From positions 1 through 37,498 of the IMG/VR virus record IMGVR_UViG_3300021425_000084: 37,498 nt of DNA; one strand, written 5' to 3'. A model generated the notes under the pieces. That model made no database searches, was not told the origin of the DNA, and saw nothing but the letters and a program-made list of their open reading frames with translations. This document shows, piece after piece, positions 1 through 8,526 of this stretch; positions within the stretch are counted from its first letter, which is position 1, and each line of letters starts with the position of its first letter. The DNA comes from a virus. Both the position numbers and the translations under genes were made by a program.

Positions 1-141
1 AGCTGATTTATCTACATACCAGAATAGGAACTTAGCTCAAACTGGAACTGCTCGCCAAATGCTAATGGGTGAAGCAATACGCAATATAGGCCAAGGTCTA
101 TCAGCAAGAGAGCAACGAGATATTGAGCAGGCAAGCCGACA
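1..141. repeat. Left copy of the 141 bp terminal redundancy
   Basis: These bases recur at 37358-37498 with a single difference (T at 25, C at 37382), a silent third-position change in an Asn codon. The reading frame continues across the join, so the window is one full circular or circularly permuted genome plus a 141 bp overlap. The overlap may come from assembly of a circular contig or from a real terminal repeat; the sequence alone cannot tell which. Confidence 0.95.
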
Positions 142-787
142 AGCTGGAGCTGCAACAGGACGTATGCGTGATTTCGGGAGAGTGGTTGGAGAAGCCACAG
201 CAGTAACAGAAGGTAATCGCTTACGCCGACAACAGAACCTCGCACAAGCACAATCCATTCTTGGTTCTGAGATGGGCATGAAGGGACAGGAGATGGCAAT
301 GGGACTCCAGAGGTTAGGTGCAGAGCAATCGACCGCAGCAGACCCAATGATGGCGATTCTAGGCAGACCTAGTTCAGCAGCACCCGCAGCAGGTGGACTT
401 GCTCAAATGGGAATGCAGACACAACAGCAGTCAGGCCCACAATTCTTTAACCCAGAAGCAGGTCTGGGATACATACAGAACGCAGCTACCAACCAAGCCA
501 ATATTGCAGCGGCACAAGCTGGAGCACAGGGCAGTGCAATGAGCGGACTCTTCCAAGGACTCGGCACCGCAGCAGGTGGCATGATGATGTTGTGTTGGGT
601 GGCACGGGAAGTATATGGTTCAGATAATCCACGATGGATGCAGTTCCGCACATGGATGCTGACCGACTCTCCAAAGTGGTTACTCAATCTATATATCAAA
701 TATGGTGAGAGGTTTGCCAACTGGATTAGCAACAAGCCAACAATCAAGAGTATGATCCGTTACTGGATGGATACCCGTATCGCATAA
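2..787 (+). CDS. Internal virion (ejection) protein, C-terminal part; start lies at 36516
   Basis: This is the second half of the gene that begins at 36516. Codons run in frame from base 2, so the whole protein would be 542 residues. The visible part is Ala/Gln/Gly-rich and helical, as in phage internal virion or DNA-ejection proteins. It ends in a compact, Trp-rich, basic tail (about the last 65 residues, starting CWVAREVYG) that I recall as a shared C-terminal tail of unrelated phage virion proteins. A methionine at 59 is internal, not the start. The next gene follows after a strong Shine-Dalgarno (AAGGAGG, 785-791). The role is inferred from composition and position beside two other large virion proteins. 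Confidence 0.8.
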   Translation, partial: ADLSTYQNRNLAQTGTARQMLMGEAIRNIGQGLSAREQRDIEQASRQAGAATGRMRDFGRVVGEATAVTEGNRLRRQQNLAQAQSILGSEMGMKGQEMAMGLQRLGAEQSTAADPMMAILGRPSSAAPAAGGLAQMGMQTQQQSGPQFFNPEAGLGYIQNAATNQANIAAAQAGAQGSAMSGLFQGLGTAAGGMMMLCWVAREVYGSDNPRWMQFRTWMLTDSPKWLLNLYIKYGERFANWISNKPTIKSMIRYWMDTRIA

Positions 788-797
788 GGAGGACACA

Positions 798-2030
798 ATG
801 GCTAGACAAATGTTCACAGGGAATTACGGAGCACCACTTGCACAGGTGGACACCCGACCTATCCTGGCAGCAGGTCAGGCATGGGGTCAGGCGTTTCAGA
901 ATCTAGGTCAAGTGGCAAGCGATGTACTGGAGAAGCACAGGCAGAAGAAGGAGAAGCAGAAACAGCAACAGGATGTTGAGGACTTAGTTTCAAGAATACC
1001 CAATTTATTGAGCACTCTTGGTGCAAGTAACCAAGAGGAGGAAGATGCATTAAAGAAGCTACTTTCACAACGTCCTGAATATTTGGATATAGCATTCAAA
1101 GGAGCAGAGTTCACCCAACAGCAAGACGATAGACGGCGATTACTGGAACAGGAAAAACAACTGCAGGCCAAGCAGAAATTTACTTCTTTAGTGCAACAAT
1201 TTGGAACAGCATTAGGTCAATCCGACGATGGTAAACTAAACCTACCACCTGCTGTCGCCAAGAGAATGCAAGAAGAGTTTACATCTGCATCACAAGCGGT
1301 TGGAGTAATCCCCCAAGTCGGGGAGTCAATGATCCAAAAGATTGCACAAGATGTTCGTAGTGCCAGAGCGAAAGAGCGAAATGAAGCAAGACGCACTGAA
1401 GGATTGACTGAGTTGACCGAAGTGCAAACCAGTACCATGCAGGAATCCTTAGGTAAAGCCAAGTTCGAAAAGGGTGTTCAAAAACTCATACTTATGAAAC
1501 CAGTAGAGTTAAGAAATCCATTTGCTTTTGATGCTGGAGATGCGACACCAGAGCAGATTGCCGCCGCAAGACAGAAGGTGAAAGAGATGGATACAAAGCT
1601 GGCAGCGATGACAAATGATGCACGAATAAAAAGACGGAAGGAGATTAGTGAGCAGTTTGATATAGCATTCAAGAAACCAACTATTAAATTGCGTCAACCA
1701 CACAAAGAAATGGGAAGCACTGTTTCGGTTGAGGATTACGAAAAGTTAAATGCCAAAAACTCCAGAAAATATCCACTCGACGCAGAGGCATATATTGTTG
1801 CCCGTAATCGTGTAGATGAATTACTGGTGGAACAGGAGACACTCAACAGAAGCACGATGGTGAATGTAAATATCCCTGATGATTCGGAAGACTCTGAAGA
1901 AAAACCAGAAGAAACACTTCTACCTTATCAGATTTACGAAAAAGAACAAAAAGCAAAAAAGCGAGAGAAGTTTCTTAAAGCAATGAGTGATTTCCCTGAA
2001 GATTACCAAACATACGGGGAAGGAATGTAA
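798..2030 (+). CDS. Putative internal virion / structural protein, coiled-coil rich
   Basis: This 410-residue protein starts at an ATG preceded by AAGGAGG at good spacing, one of the best ribosome sites in the window. It is strongly charged and Gln/Glu/Lys-rich. A long coiled-coil-like stretch lies near residues 40-70 and further helical segments follow through residue 290; the C-terminal third is acidic, then basic. It has no catalytic motif, signal peptide or membrane segment. It overlaps the next gene by one base (TAATG), so the three large proteins around the genome join are translationally coupled. The position equals that of the ejection proteins of podoviruses (gp14/15/16-like), which is the basis for the call. 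Sequence similarity to a named family was not recognised. Confidence 0.75.
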   Translation: MARQMFTGNYGAPLAQVDTRPILAAGQAWGQAFQNLGQVASDVLEKHRQKKEKQKQQQDVEDLVSRIPNLLSTLGASNQEEEDALKKLLSQRPEYLDIAFKGAEFTQQQDDRRRLLEQEKQLQAKQKFTSLVQQFGTALGQSDDGKLNLPPAVAKRMQEEFTSASQAVGVIPQVGESMIQKIAQDVRSARAKERNEARRTEGLTELTEVQTSTMQESLGKAKFEKGVQKLILMKPVELRNPFAFDAGDATPEQIAAARQKVKEMDTKLAAMTNDARIKRRKEISEQFDIAFKKPTIKLRQPHKEMGSTVSVEDYEKLNAKNSRKYPLDAEAYIVARNRVDELLVEQETLNRSTMVNVNIPDDSEDSEEKPEETLLPYQIYEKEQKAKKREKFLKAMSDFPEDYQTYGEGM

Positions 2031-5000
2031 TGCCAGTACGACAAGTCACATTACAGGAGGCTCTTGAGAAGGGCTATGAGATCTTAGGCCCAGTAGAGGC
2101 GGGACGCACAGCACCACCTACTATCCTTGAGAATGCGGAGTTGATCGCAAAGGAAGTAGCACCTGCTATCCTTGGTGGTATTGTTGGTAGCTTTGGTGGC
2201 CCAGGCGGCACTCTCGCAGGTGGTGCAGCAGGATCAGCAGCAGGTAATCTTTGGGCACAACAAACCCGCATTGAGATGGGATTGTCTGATGACATTGGTG
2301 AGGGAGAGTTACTTGCAGCAACCGCAGCAGGCTTAGTACCATTCGGCAAACTTGCCAAGGCAGGATTCAAGACAAAAGTTGCTTTACGTGGTATGCAAGG
2401 TGCAGGCATTGCCACTGGTGAGACAGTAGCACGTACACTTATCGACGAGCAAAGAGCACCAACAGAGGACGAGATTAAGATGTCCTTGCTATTTGGGTTT
2501 GGAATCGGTGGCGGTATGGGTGCGGTCGAGGCAAAGTATTTCAATAAAGCAATCGAGCCAGAAGTGGGTGAAGGTGTAGAAGTTGCTAAGAAGGGAATGA
2601 CTCGCTATGAACTAATTGAAAGCATATCGAATAACAAGCAGGTAGGTATAGATGAAGCTGAAGACCTGCTAAGGCAAGTCGAAGAAGGTGGATACCAAGG
2701 CATGATTCGTTGGACATCTGATAATCCGCAGGGCGACCTTGCGAGATTAAACAAGTTTGCCCAATTGGATAAGCTTGGCGGTGATGACCAACTCAACCAA
2801 ATACTTGATTTTGAATTTGCCACTCCGCAAGAGAAGGCAAGAGATCCTGTAAAGTATCTTTCGTTTGAGAATGAGTTAGATGATGTTCAACGCAGCATTA
2901 AGGCAATACAGAGAGTTAAGCAAGGTGGTGATAAGTTTACCCCCGATATGCAAAACTATCTAGCTCGCCTTCTGGAGAGGGAAGCACAACTAAAACAAAC
3001 GCCAACAACCATCCAAGAACCAACAGTCTTTGCACCACAGCAGCAGCCACAAGTAGGCGAATTGGCTCGTTTAGGGCAAGTGTTGCGATCTGAGGAAGCA
3101 GGTGGTGCAGCAGGTGTCGCTCGTAGGGAGAATATAGAGCAAGCCGCACAGCAGCAGATTAAAAGGTCTTACCAAATGGATGAGGTCGCACCAGTGCAAC
3201 CAACAATCTTTGCACCACAACAACCTCCCGCTCCCAAGCCAGCTCCTGTAATACCTGCACAAGTTAATGCTAATATTATTGCTGACCTTAAAGCCAGCAT
3301 GACTGATCTTGGTACTGAGACTGTACTGGACACCAAAAAACTCAACGACATCCAGCAGCAAATTTCTGCGTTCACCAAACAGACTTCTCTCAAGAAACCA
3401 CAGAAGAGGCGTTTGAAGGCACTGCAAAAGCAGGAGCAGTATATGTTGGAGCAGATACCCCAAGACCAACTCCCTCTCGGCTACACGGAGCAATATAGAC
3501 GCATACGCACCCTTGAGGATAAACTGGACAATATCGAAGCACAGTTACCCAACGCACCAAGAGAGAGACGTGGCATGCTGGCTAAGGAACGTAGGGAGTT
3601 ACGCAAAGCACTTAATGAGGAACGCAACTACTTAACCAAAGAGGAGGCACAAGCTAAGGGACTGCTGAGTAATCGCAAGTTCCAGGAGTATTTAATGTCA
3701 GGTGGTCTTACATCTGGTGCAGGTCTGGCATATCTCATGTCGGATGAAGACGGAGAATTTAAGACTGCATCCGTAACAGAGTTACTTGGCATTGGGCTAA
3801 TGGTAGCCTTGGGCTTAGGTCTAAAGCAGAAGTTTTTACCACGTAGGCCAACGATCACTAAGACACCGAAAGGCCCAAAGATCAAAGAGGCTCCAATTGA
3901 GTTTCATGAGTCTAATGTGCAGCGGGTAATCAGCGACCAGATAGAACACGCACCACCTACACGGATGCAAAACATGTGGGCATCTGCAAAAGAGTTGGCG
4001 GCACACCTAGTTGAGCCAATGTCCCGCACACTCAAGACGATCAATCCACAACTTGCGTCTATCTTCCGTGGATTTGAAAACGACCTGTCAGTGTATCGTA
4101 AGCAAATTAAGGATAGGGCGTTGCCATTCTGGAATGAACTCTACAATAAGGTTGGTAAGAACAACACCGAAGTACTACGTCAACTCAAACGTGCGTACCT
4201 CAATAGCGACACGCAGGAGATTGAACGCATTGCCAAGAAGTATGGTGTAGATTTCTCAAAGCATGGAACTTACGCAAAGACCATGCGTGATATACGCACC
4301 AGAGCAGTTGAGCGAGCAGGTATGGAGATGGGTGAAATCTCTGGGTATAATCCACGCAAGCTTAAAGACCGATCATACGAGAACTTCCGTAAGGCTTTAC
4401 AAGCCAATGGTAGGGCATCTGACCTAAACAAGATTGATAAAGCCATTGAAGAGTATGCCAAGAAACACGGCATGGACATTGACTCTGTGTCCGATTGGGA
4501 GAAGGCATCAATCACATCAAAGATTCTTACACACGATGTAGATTTACCTCTCGGTGGTAAGGGTGACTTCACCAAACCACGGGCGATACAGGAGGTTGAG
4601 GATTGGATGCTTGAATTTTATGAAGATCCACTTACTGCAATAAATCGTTACGCTGACAATGTGGCATTTAAGATCAATGCACGGGAGTTCCTTGGTAAGC
4701 AACTGAAGTTTGCACCCGCAGATGGTAAGTCACTCAGTCAGAAGTTGGAGGGCTTTACAGGTGATGACTTGGGAGCACAGGTGAGCATTAGCGACACACT
4801 TGCTGGTAAGGTTGCTACTGCACTTGGTAAGGATATGGATCTGAGTGACGCACAAATTGCTAAGGTGCAGAAGATGATTCAGGCTAGGTTTAGTGGCGAA
4901 GGTGGCAACGAGTTCCTCGAAGGAATACGCAACCTCAACTACTTTTCAACCATCGGCAACTATGGAACCACCATCACTCAGTTGATGGACTTGGTGAATG

Positions 5001-5950
5001 TGGGTTGGTTTGCAGGATGGGACAATGCCACACAAGCACTACTTCGCAAAAACCGCAGAGACTTCTTTGACGAACTAGGATGGGATACACAGCAAGGTAT
5101 TGATTGGGCTAACACATCTGGCGGATTAAACAAAGCACTGGATTGGGTGCTGACACGGACAGGCTTTAATAAGCTGGACAAGTGGGCTAAGAACACAGCA
5201 CTCAATGCCACATACATCAAGTGGAAGAGGAAGGTTAAAGCTAATAAGGTTGCAGCCGAGACTGAGTTGACGGAGCGTTATGGTGCAGCAAAGGCGAAGG
5301 AGATTGCTGACCAGTTAGACACATGGGATGGTAGTATTGACGGAAAGCAACCTACTCCACCAGAAATACAATTGCTTCTTTTTGACCAGACCGCAGACTT
5401 TATTCCACAGAACAGACTGGAGATGCCAGTTGGTGCAGGTGGAAAGTTCGGCCCGATCATCTACCAACTCAAGTCCTACATGCTCAAGCAGTTGGATATT
5501 TACAGGGAGATCACTGGCAAGGACTTAGCTAAGGCAAATGAACTTTACGCAAAGGGTGACAAAGCTGGAGCTGCGAGATTAGGTGCTAAGGCAGCAGGCA
5601 ATCTGGCATTGTATGGTGGTATCCTTATGGCAGCAGGTGCATCTACTGACACCATCAAAGACTTTGTTTATGGCAGACCAGCCACACTGGATGAGCGTAT
5701 TGAAGATGGAATCTGGAGACTGGCACTACTGAATCGTTACCACAAGTATCAGGCACAACGTGATGGTATTGGCAAGATGCTGGTGTCCCAAATGCTACCA
5801 GCTACCACTGTGTTTGATAGGGCAGGTAAAGACATCATGGCATTTGGTTTAGGTGAAGAGGTGAAAGGTCACTCATTACAAGGCACAATTCTTGACCCGA
5901 TCTACTGGCACGTTGAGGGAATGGGTGGATACGAGAAAAAGAATAAATAA
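2030..5950 (+). CDS. Large internal virion protein (1306 aa)
   Basis: This is the largest gene of the genome. The N-terminus (about residues 45-75) is a Gly/Ala-rich hydrophobic stretch able to insert in membranes, and a second hydrophobic segment lies near residues 580-605. Between them is a Pro/Gln-rich linker with two near repeats of FAPQQ (about residues 325 and 395) and coiled-coil segments. The C-terminal 700 residues are helical and rich in Trp, Lys and Asp, with another hydrophobic segment near 1190-1205. This build matches the biggest ejection proteins of podoviruses, which enter the cell ahead of the DNA. I could not find a transglycosylase or protease motif with confidence. It overlaps the previous gene by one base. 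No terminator is visible after it. Confidence 0.8.
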   Translation: MPVRQVTLQEALEKGYEILGPVEAGRTAPPTILENAELIAKEVAPAILGGIVGSFGGPGGTLAGGAAGSAAGNLWAQQTRIEMGLSDDIGEGELLAATAAGLVPFGKLAKAGFKTKVALRGMQGAGIATGETVARTLIDEQRAPTEDEIKMSLLFGFGIGGGMGAVEAKYFNKAIEPEVGEGVEVAKKGMTRYELIESISNNKQVGIDEAEDLLRQVEEGGYQGMIRWTSDNPQGDLARLNKFAQLDKLGGDDQLNQILDFEFATPQEKARDPVKYLSFENELDDVQRSIKAIQRVKQGGDKFTPDMQNYLARLLEREAQLKQTPTTIQEPTVFAPQQQPQVGELARLGQVLRSEEAGGAAGVARRENIEQAAQQQIKRSYQMDEVAPVQPTIFAPQQPPAPKPAPVIPAQVNANIIADLKASMTDLGTETVLDTKKLNDIQQQISAFTKQTSLKKPQKRRLKALQKQEQYMLEQIPQDQLPLGYTEQYRRIRTLEDKLDNIEAQLPNAPRERRGMLAKERRELRKALNEERNYLTKEEAQAKGLLSNRKFQEYLMSGGLTSGAGLAYLMSDEDGEFKTASVTELLGIGLMVALGLGLKQKFLPRRPTITKTPKGPKIKEAPIEFHESNVQRVISDQIEHAPPTRMQNMWASAKELAAHLVEPMSRTLKTINPQLASIFRGFENDLSVYRKQIKDRALPFWNELYNKVGKNNTEVLRQLKRAYLNSDTQEIERIAKKYGVDFSKHGTYAKTMRDIRTRAVERAGMEMGEISGYNPRKLKDRSYENFRKALQANGRASDLNKIDKAIEEYAKKHGMDIDSVSDWEKASITSKILTHDVDLPLGGKGDFTKPRAIQEVEDWMLEFYEDPLTAINRYADNVAFKINAREFLGKQLKFAPADGKSLSQKLEGFTGDDLGAQVSISDTLAGKVATALGKDMDLSDAQIAKVQKMIQARFSGEGGNEFLEGIRNLNYFSTIGNYGTTITQLMDLVNVGWFAGWDNATQALLRKNRRDFFDELGWDTQQGIDWANTSGGLNKALDWVLTRTGFNKLDKWAKNTALNATYIKWKRKVKANKVAAETELTERYGAAKAKEIADQLDTWDGSIDGKQPTPPEIQLLLFDQTADFIPQNRLEMPVGAGGKFGPIIYQLKSYMLKQLDIYREITGKDLAKANELYAKGDKAGAARLGAKAAGNLALYGGILMAAGASTDTIKDFVYGRPATLDERIEDGIWRLALLNRYHKYQAQRDGIGKMLVSQMLPATTVFDRAGKDIMAFGLGEEVKGHSLQGTILDPIYWHVEGMGGYEKKNK

Positions 5951-5985
5951 TTGACATCACCAGATGGTTCCACATTTGTCGGGGT

Positions 5986-6168
5986 ATGAACATACTGGAC
6001 GATACCGAAGAAAACCAAGACTTTACATTTACAGATTTATGTAACCTACTAAAGTGTACATGTATGGAGCATGCCGATCATGCAGCAACGGCTATCACTG
6101 CATTAGAAATAGTGAAGAATCAATTAGTGAATGACATACTAGCAGTGAATCATGACAACTTGGTTTAG
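5986..6168 (+). CDS. Small hypothetical protein (60 aa)
   Basis: A short acidic protein with three cysteines, starting ATG at 5986 after a GGGG-containing leader. It overlaps the next gene by 17 bases. No family was recognised. It opens a group of four small rightward genes between the virion block and the convergent early block. Confidence 0.5.
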   Translation: MNILDDTEENQDFTFTDLCNLLKCTCMEHADHAATAITALEIVKNQLVNDILAVNHDNLV

Positions 6169-6397
6169 AACCCTACACGTCTTCTGGTGCGGCATTGAAT
6201 TCGGTGTTCGCAAATCAGATATGGACGCACTGGCAAACGGCACGATGTGGGATACTGCATACCTTGAGGTACGTGCAGTGTGTGAACATCGGCCAAAGCT
6301 GCACTATTGGACAAAAATGGTGCTTGGTTGCGAGAAGCATTATTTAAATTTAGGAATCTTTGCTGTGTGTTGGGGATCTGATATAGTGGAGGTTTGA
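6152..6397 (+). CDS. Small hypothetical protein (81 aa)
   Basis: This protein is rich in Trp, His and Cys and has no recognised family. Its last ten codons, ending CWGSDIVEV, are the interesting part: the same nine residues are encoded a second time at 6778-6804, just before the gene at 6808, as part of a 39-base direct repeat. It overlaps the upstream gene. Confidence 0.55.
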   Translation: MTTWFRTLHVFWCGIEFGVRKSDMDALANGTMWDTAYLEVRAVCEHRPKLHYWTKMVLGCEKHYLNLGIFAVCWGSDIVEV

Positions 6398-6404
6398 TAT
6401 GGAT
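6366..6404 (+). repeat. Direct repeat copy 1 (gene end + Shine-Dalgarno + ATG)
   Basis: Copy 1 of a 39-base repeat (copy 2 at 6775-6813, 37 of 39 bases identical). It covers the last codons and stop of the gene at 6152, the sequence GTGGAGG that serves as a ribosome site, and ATGGAT. In this copy the ATG at 6399 opens only a 13-codon ORF (6399-6440), so the junction has lost its original downstream gene. Confidence 0.9.
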
Positions 6405-6465
6405 AACCTACGGCTCAAGCAAAGGCTTGACACGATATGAATTAAAAAAGAAACTGGTGCATTAA

Positions 6466-6753
6466 ATGAGCAAGAAAGACTCAAGACTAAAAAAAGCAGG
6501 AGTGTCAGGTTTCAATAAACCTAAAAGAACTCCTAGCCATCCTAAGAAGTCACACGTTGTTGTAGCTAAACAAGGTGATCAGGTTAAGACTATTCGGTTT
6601 GGTGAGCAAGGTGCTAAGACTGCTGGTAAACCTAAAGCAGGTGAATCAGCACAAATGAAAGCCAAGAGACGTTCTTTTAAAGCGAGACACGCTAAGAACA
6701 TATCAAAAGGAAAAATGTCAGCAGCTTATTGGGCGGACAAAGTTAAGTGGTAA
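6466..6753 (+). CDS. Basic conserved phage protein, DUF6321-like (95 aa)
   Basis: A Lys/Arg-rich protein of 95 residues. The order GVSGFNKPKRTP, then KSHVVVAKQG, then KTIRFGEQG, then RRSFKARHAKN and a final AAYWADKVKW matches what I remember of the DUF6321 family, common in environmental phages and of unknown function. The charge suggests nucleic-acid or virion-DNA association, but that is inference. The gene lies between two 39-base direct repeats and so looks like a cassette inserted between the genes at 6152 and 6808. Confidence 0.75.
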   Translation: MSKKDSRLKKAGVSGFNKPKRTPSHPKKSHVVVAKQGDQVKTIRFGEQGAKTAGKPKAGESAQMKAKRRSFKARHAKNISKGKMSAAYWADKVKW

Positions 6754-6774
6754 ATGGCCGCTTAACCAAAACCA

Positions 6775-6813
6775 TGTGCTGGGGTTCTGATATAGTGGAG
6801 GTTTGATATGGAT
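6775..6813 (+). repeat. Direct repeat copy 2
   Basis: Second copy of the 39-base repeat. It re-encodes CWGSDIVEV and its stop, preceded by an ATG (6774), then supplies the ribosome site and ATG for the gene at 6808. The two differences from copy 1 are both synonymous (TGT/TGC and GGA/GGT) in the reading frame of the upstream gene. Confidence 0.9.
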
Positions 6814-7008
6814 GATAAGATACTAGCCACCTTCCACTGCTACGACCACGACGACATTGCTCTGTTTGCTAATGCGGCAGATATGCAAAGGGAACTGAGC
6901 GATTTTTACCATTGGTTACGCAACCAGCATAAGCACGGTGAGGACACAATCAGCACCGAGAAGGTGTGGGAGCAGTTCCATGAGTACATGGGTAAGTATT
7001 TGGATTAA
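6808..7008 (+). CDS. Small acidic hypothetical protein (66 aa)
   Basis: A His- and Asp-rich protein (HCYDHDD near residue 10), starting at an ATG with GGAGG six bases upstream. No family recognised. It ends only two bases from the stop codon of the convergent gene at 7011, with no hairpin terminator between them. Confidence 0.6.
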   Translation: MDDKILATFHCYDHDDIALFANAADMQRELSDFYHWLRNQHKHGEDTISTEKVWEQFHEYMGKYLD

Positions 7009-7010
7009 AT

Positions 7011-8144
7011 TCAAACATGCGAATAAAACTGCGAGATCTGCCCATGCGTCTTGGATAATTCAAACCCTTGCACGGCACGTTGACTTCCGATAAACCCGCT
7101 GTGACTGTGCCATGCGTCAGATGCAGCAAGCGATGATAAGTAAGTGATCTCAATCCCAGACTGCTCATTAACTACAACAGGAGCAATGGTCTTGCGATGA
7201 TGAAAGTGTCCTGCCCTGAAGTACCTATATCTTGTATCTCCCCACAACTTGGGCTGTTCAGCAGCAACCACCTTGGCAATATCTGCTGGTTTGATTCGGT
7301 CGCCATGAGCATATACCGAAAGGGAGTCTCCCCATTGTGCATACTTCCTGTATGTATCCTGGTCACACACATCTATCCTTGGCTCATCATGCCAGAAAGC
7401 TTTAAGGACTTCTTTAAGCCAATAACTAGAAACCTCATCATGGTTGCCAGGAATAACGTACAACTCCAGTTTAGGTGCATATTCCGACACTAAGCACACA
7501 ACATCCCAGACAGCAGCAATAAGTTTTTTCAAAACCAAGGAGTATCTGGTGTCAACGTCAAGCACATGACCACTCTGCTTGGTTGCGTTACTATTGTCAT
7601 CAAAGTGGCATTGATCTCCAAGCAGCACAATGCGTATCACACTTGGAGATGTAAACCTATACAGCAAGCTTTGCACTGCCTGCATAAGTCTTTTAGCCGC
7701 AATGTCTGTGTCATAATCCTCACCACCCGTTTCCTTAGCATAAGCTCGCATGCCCATGTGAAGGTCAGCTATGATTACTTCCGCACAAAGATCCTTAGTT
7801 GATAAAGGTGGAGACTTCCACTTGCTTAACTTCCCTTTACCTTCAACCCGTTTGACCAGACCTTCTACAAAGTCGGCACTGAATGCACGTTCTGGACTGT
7901 ACTTGTGCCAAGCAAGCTTTGCCTCACCATCAGCACCATACAGCACGGACTGTCCGTGCATTTGCATCTTGTCTGGAGTAATGGCATCGCCTGTAGACTT
8001 CCTCCAACCTTTGTCTCTTGCCTGATTGAGTTGACTTTGTACTGTTGCCCTGGTTACTCCGAGGAATGTGGCAGCTTTGTACTGGGAAAGACCAGCCTCA
8101 ATGAGTTGCACAACTTGCCTTTGCTTGAGGGTCAGGTCTTTCAT
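7011..8144 (-). CDS. HTH-linked calcineurin-like metallophosphoesterase (377 aa)
   Basis: The N-terminal 50 residues form a helix-turn-helix (LSQYKAATFLGVTRATVQ, about 19-36). From about residue 120 the five metallophosphatase motifs appear in order: ADLHMG with D127/H129, GDQ 176-178, GNHDE 233-237, HGD 280-282 and GHFHH 312-316. All metal ligands are present, so it should be an active two-metal phosphoesterase, most likely acting on DNA or nucleotides. The fusion of a DNA-binding head to this enzyme is recurrent in phages. It is the last gene of the leftward early block. No Shine-Dalgarno is evident before the ATG at 8144; TTGACA (complement of 8178-8183) lies upstream but without a good -10 box. 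Confidence 0.88.
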   Translation of the reverse strand: MKDLTLKQRQVVQLIEAGLSQYKAATFLGVTRATVQSQLNQARDKGWRKSTGDAITPDKMQMHGQSVLYGADGEAKLAWHKYSPERAFSADFVEGLVKRVEGKGKLSKWKSPPLSTKDLCAEVIIADLHMGMRAYAKETGGEDYDTDIAAKRLMQAVQSLLYRFTSPSVIRIVLLGDQCHFDDNSNATKQSGHVLDVDTRYSLVLKKLIAAVWDVVCLVSEYAPKLELYVIPGNHDEVSSYWLKEVLKAFWHDEPRIDVCDQDTYRKYAQWGDSLSVYAHGDRIKPADIAKVVAAEQPKLWGDTRYRYFRAGHFHHRKTIAPVVVNEQSGIEITYLSSLAASDAWHSHSGFIGSQRAVQGFELSKTHGQISQFYSHV

Positions 8145-8179
8145 AATGGAGGCTAATCTTGCATATGCACTACGCTATG

Positions 8180-8311
8180 TCAAGATTGGTGAAGTACCAA
8201 GATGGTAACAATCTCAGGATATGTTTCCACTAATCGTACCCATTTGAGATATGCCTGACACTCCCGTAAAGTTGGCTCACGTCCCAGAATCTTTGTTAGC
8301 GTCTCTCTCAT
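8180..8311 (-). CDS. Small hypothetical protein (43 aa)
   Basis: An ORF of 43 codons whose ATG overlaps the stop of the preceding zinc-ribbon gene (TAATG), a coupling seen repeatedly in this operon. The product starts MRETLTKILG and is amphipathic with a hydrophobic C-terminus. Family not recognised. The tight junction and absence of any other gene here support it. Confidence 0.55.
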   Translation of the reverse strand: MRETLTKILGREPTLRECQAYLKWVRLVETYPEIVTILVLHQS

Positions 8312-8526
8312 TATTCTCCGAAATCTCTACCATTCCAGAAAACATCGGAAGGACTTTCTGTGTCGCACATGATTTGCCCTTCTTCTCCACACTCTTTACA
8401 TCGTACAGCATCACCATCATAATGCCAACCATCAGGTGCGTCTGTGTAGGTTTCGCAGTTATCAGAACCGCAGTTACCGCATTCATCCCATCGCAGGGGT
8501 CGCCAGTGCTTTTTATCTTCACTCAT
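8311..8526 (-). CDS. Small zinc-ribbon protein (71 aa)
   Basis: Two Cys pairs, CGNCGS with a following Cys (residues 16-24) and CKECGE (about 43-48), make a zinc ribbon of the kind found in small phage proteins that bind nucleic acid or protein partners. It starts with ATGA overlap on the stop of the upstream gene. A longer ORF in another frame (8277-8522) covers the same bases but lacks any recognisable pattern. Confidence 0.65.
   Translation of the reverse strand: MSEDKKHWRPLRWDECGNCGSDNCETYTDAPDGWHYDGDAVRCKECGEEGQIMCDTESPSDVFWNGRDFGE

Noticed and set aside
2074-2544. Long antisense ORFs over virion genes (2074-2544, 3071-3493, 29827-30270, 35517-36077)
   Set aside because: They are shadows of well-supported genes, with biased composition and no motif, unlike the antisense HNH at 21525.
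5951-5979. Promoter TTGACA-17-ATTTGT before the small gene at 5986
   Set aside because: The -10 box agrees in only two of six bases; TTGAC is common next to stop codons here.
8161-8183. Promoter before the metallophosphoesterase gene
   Set aside because: TTGACA is present on the minus strand but no acceptable -10 hexamer follows at 16-18 bases.
8277-8522. 81-codon ORF in place of the zinc-ribbon gene
   Set aside because: The frame at 8311-8526 has paired CxxC motifs and fits the ATGA/TAATG overlaps on both sides; this one does not.
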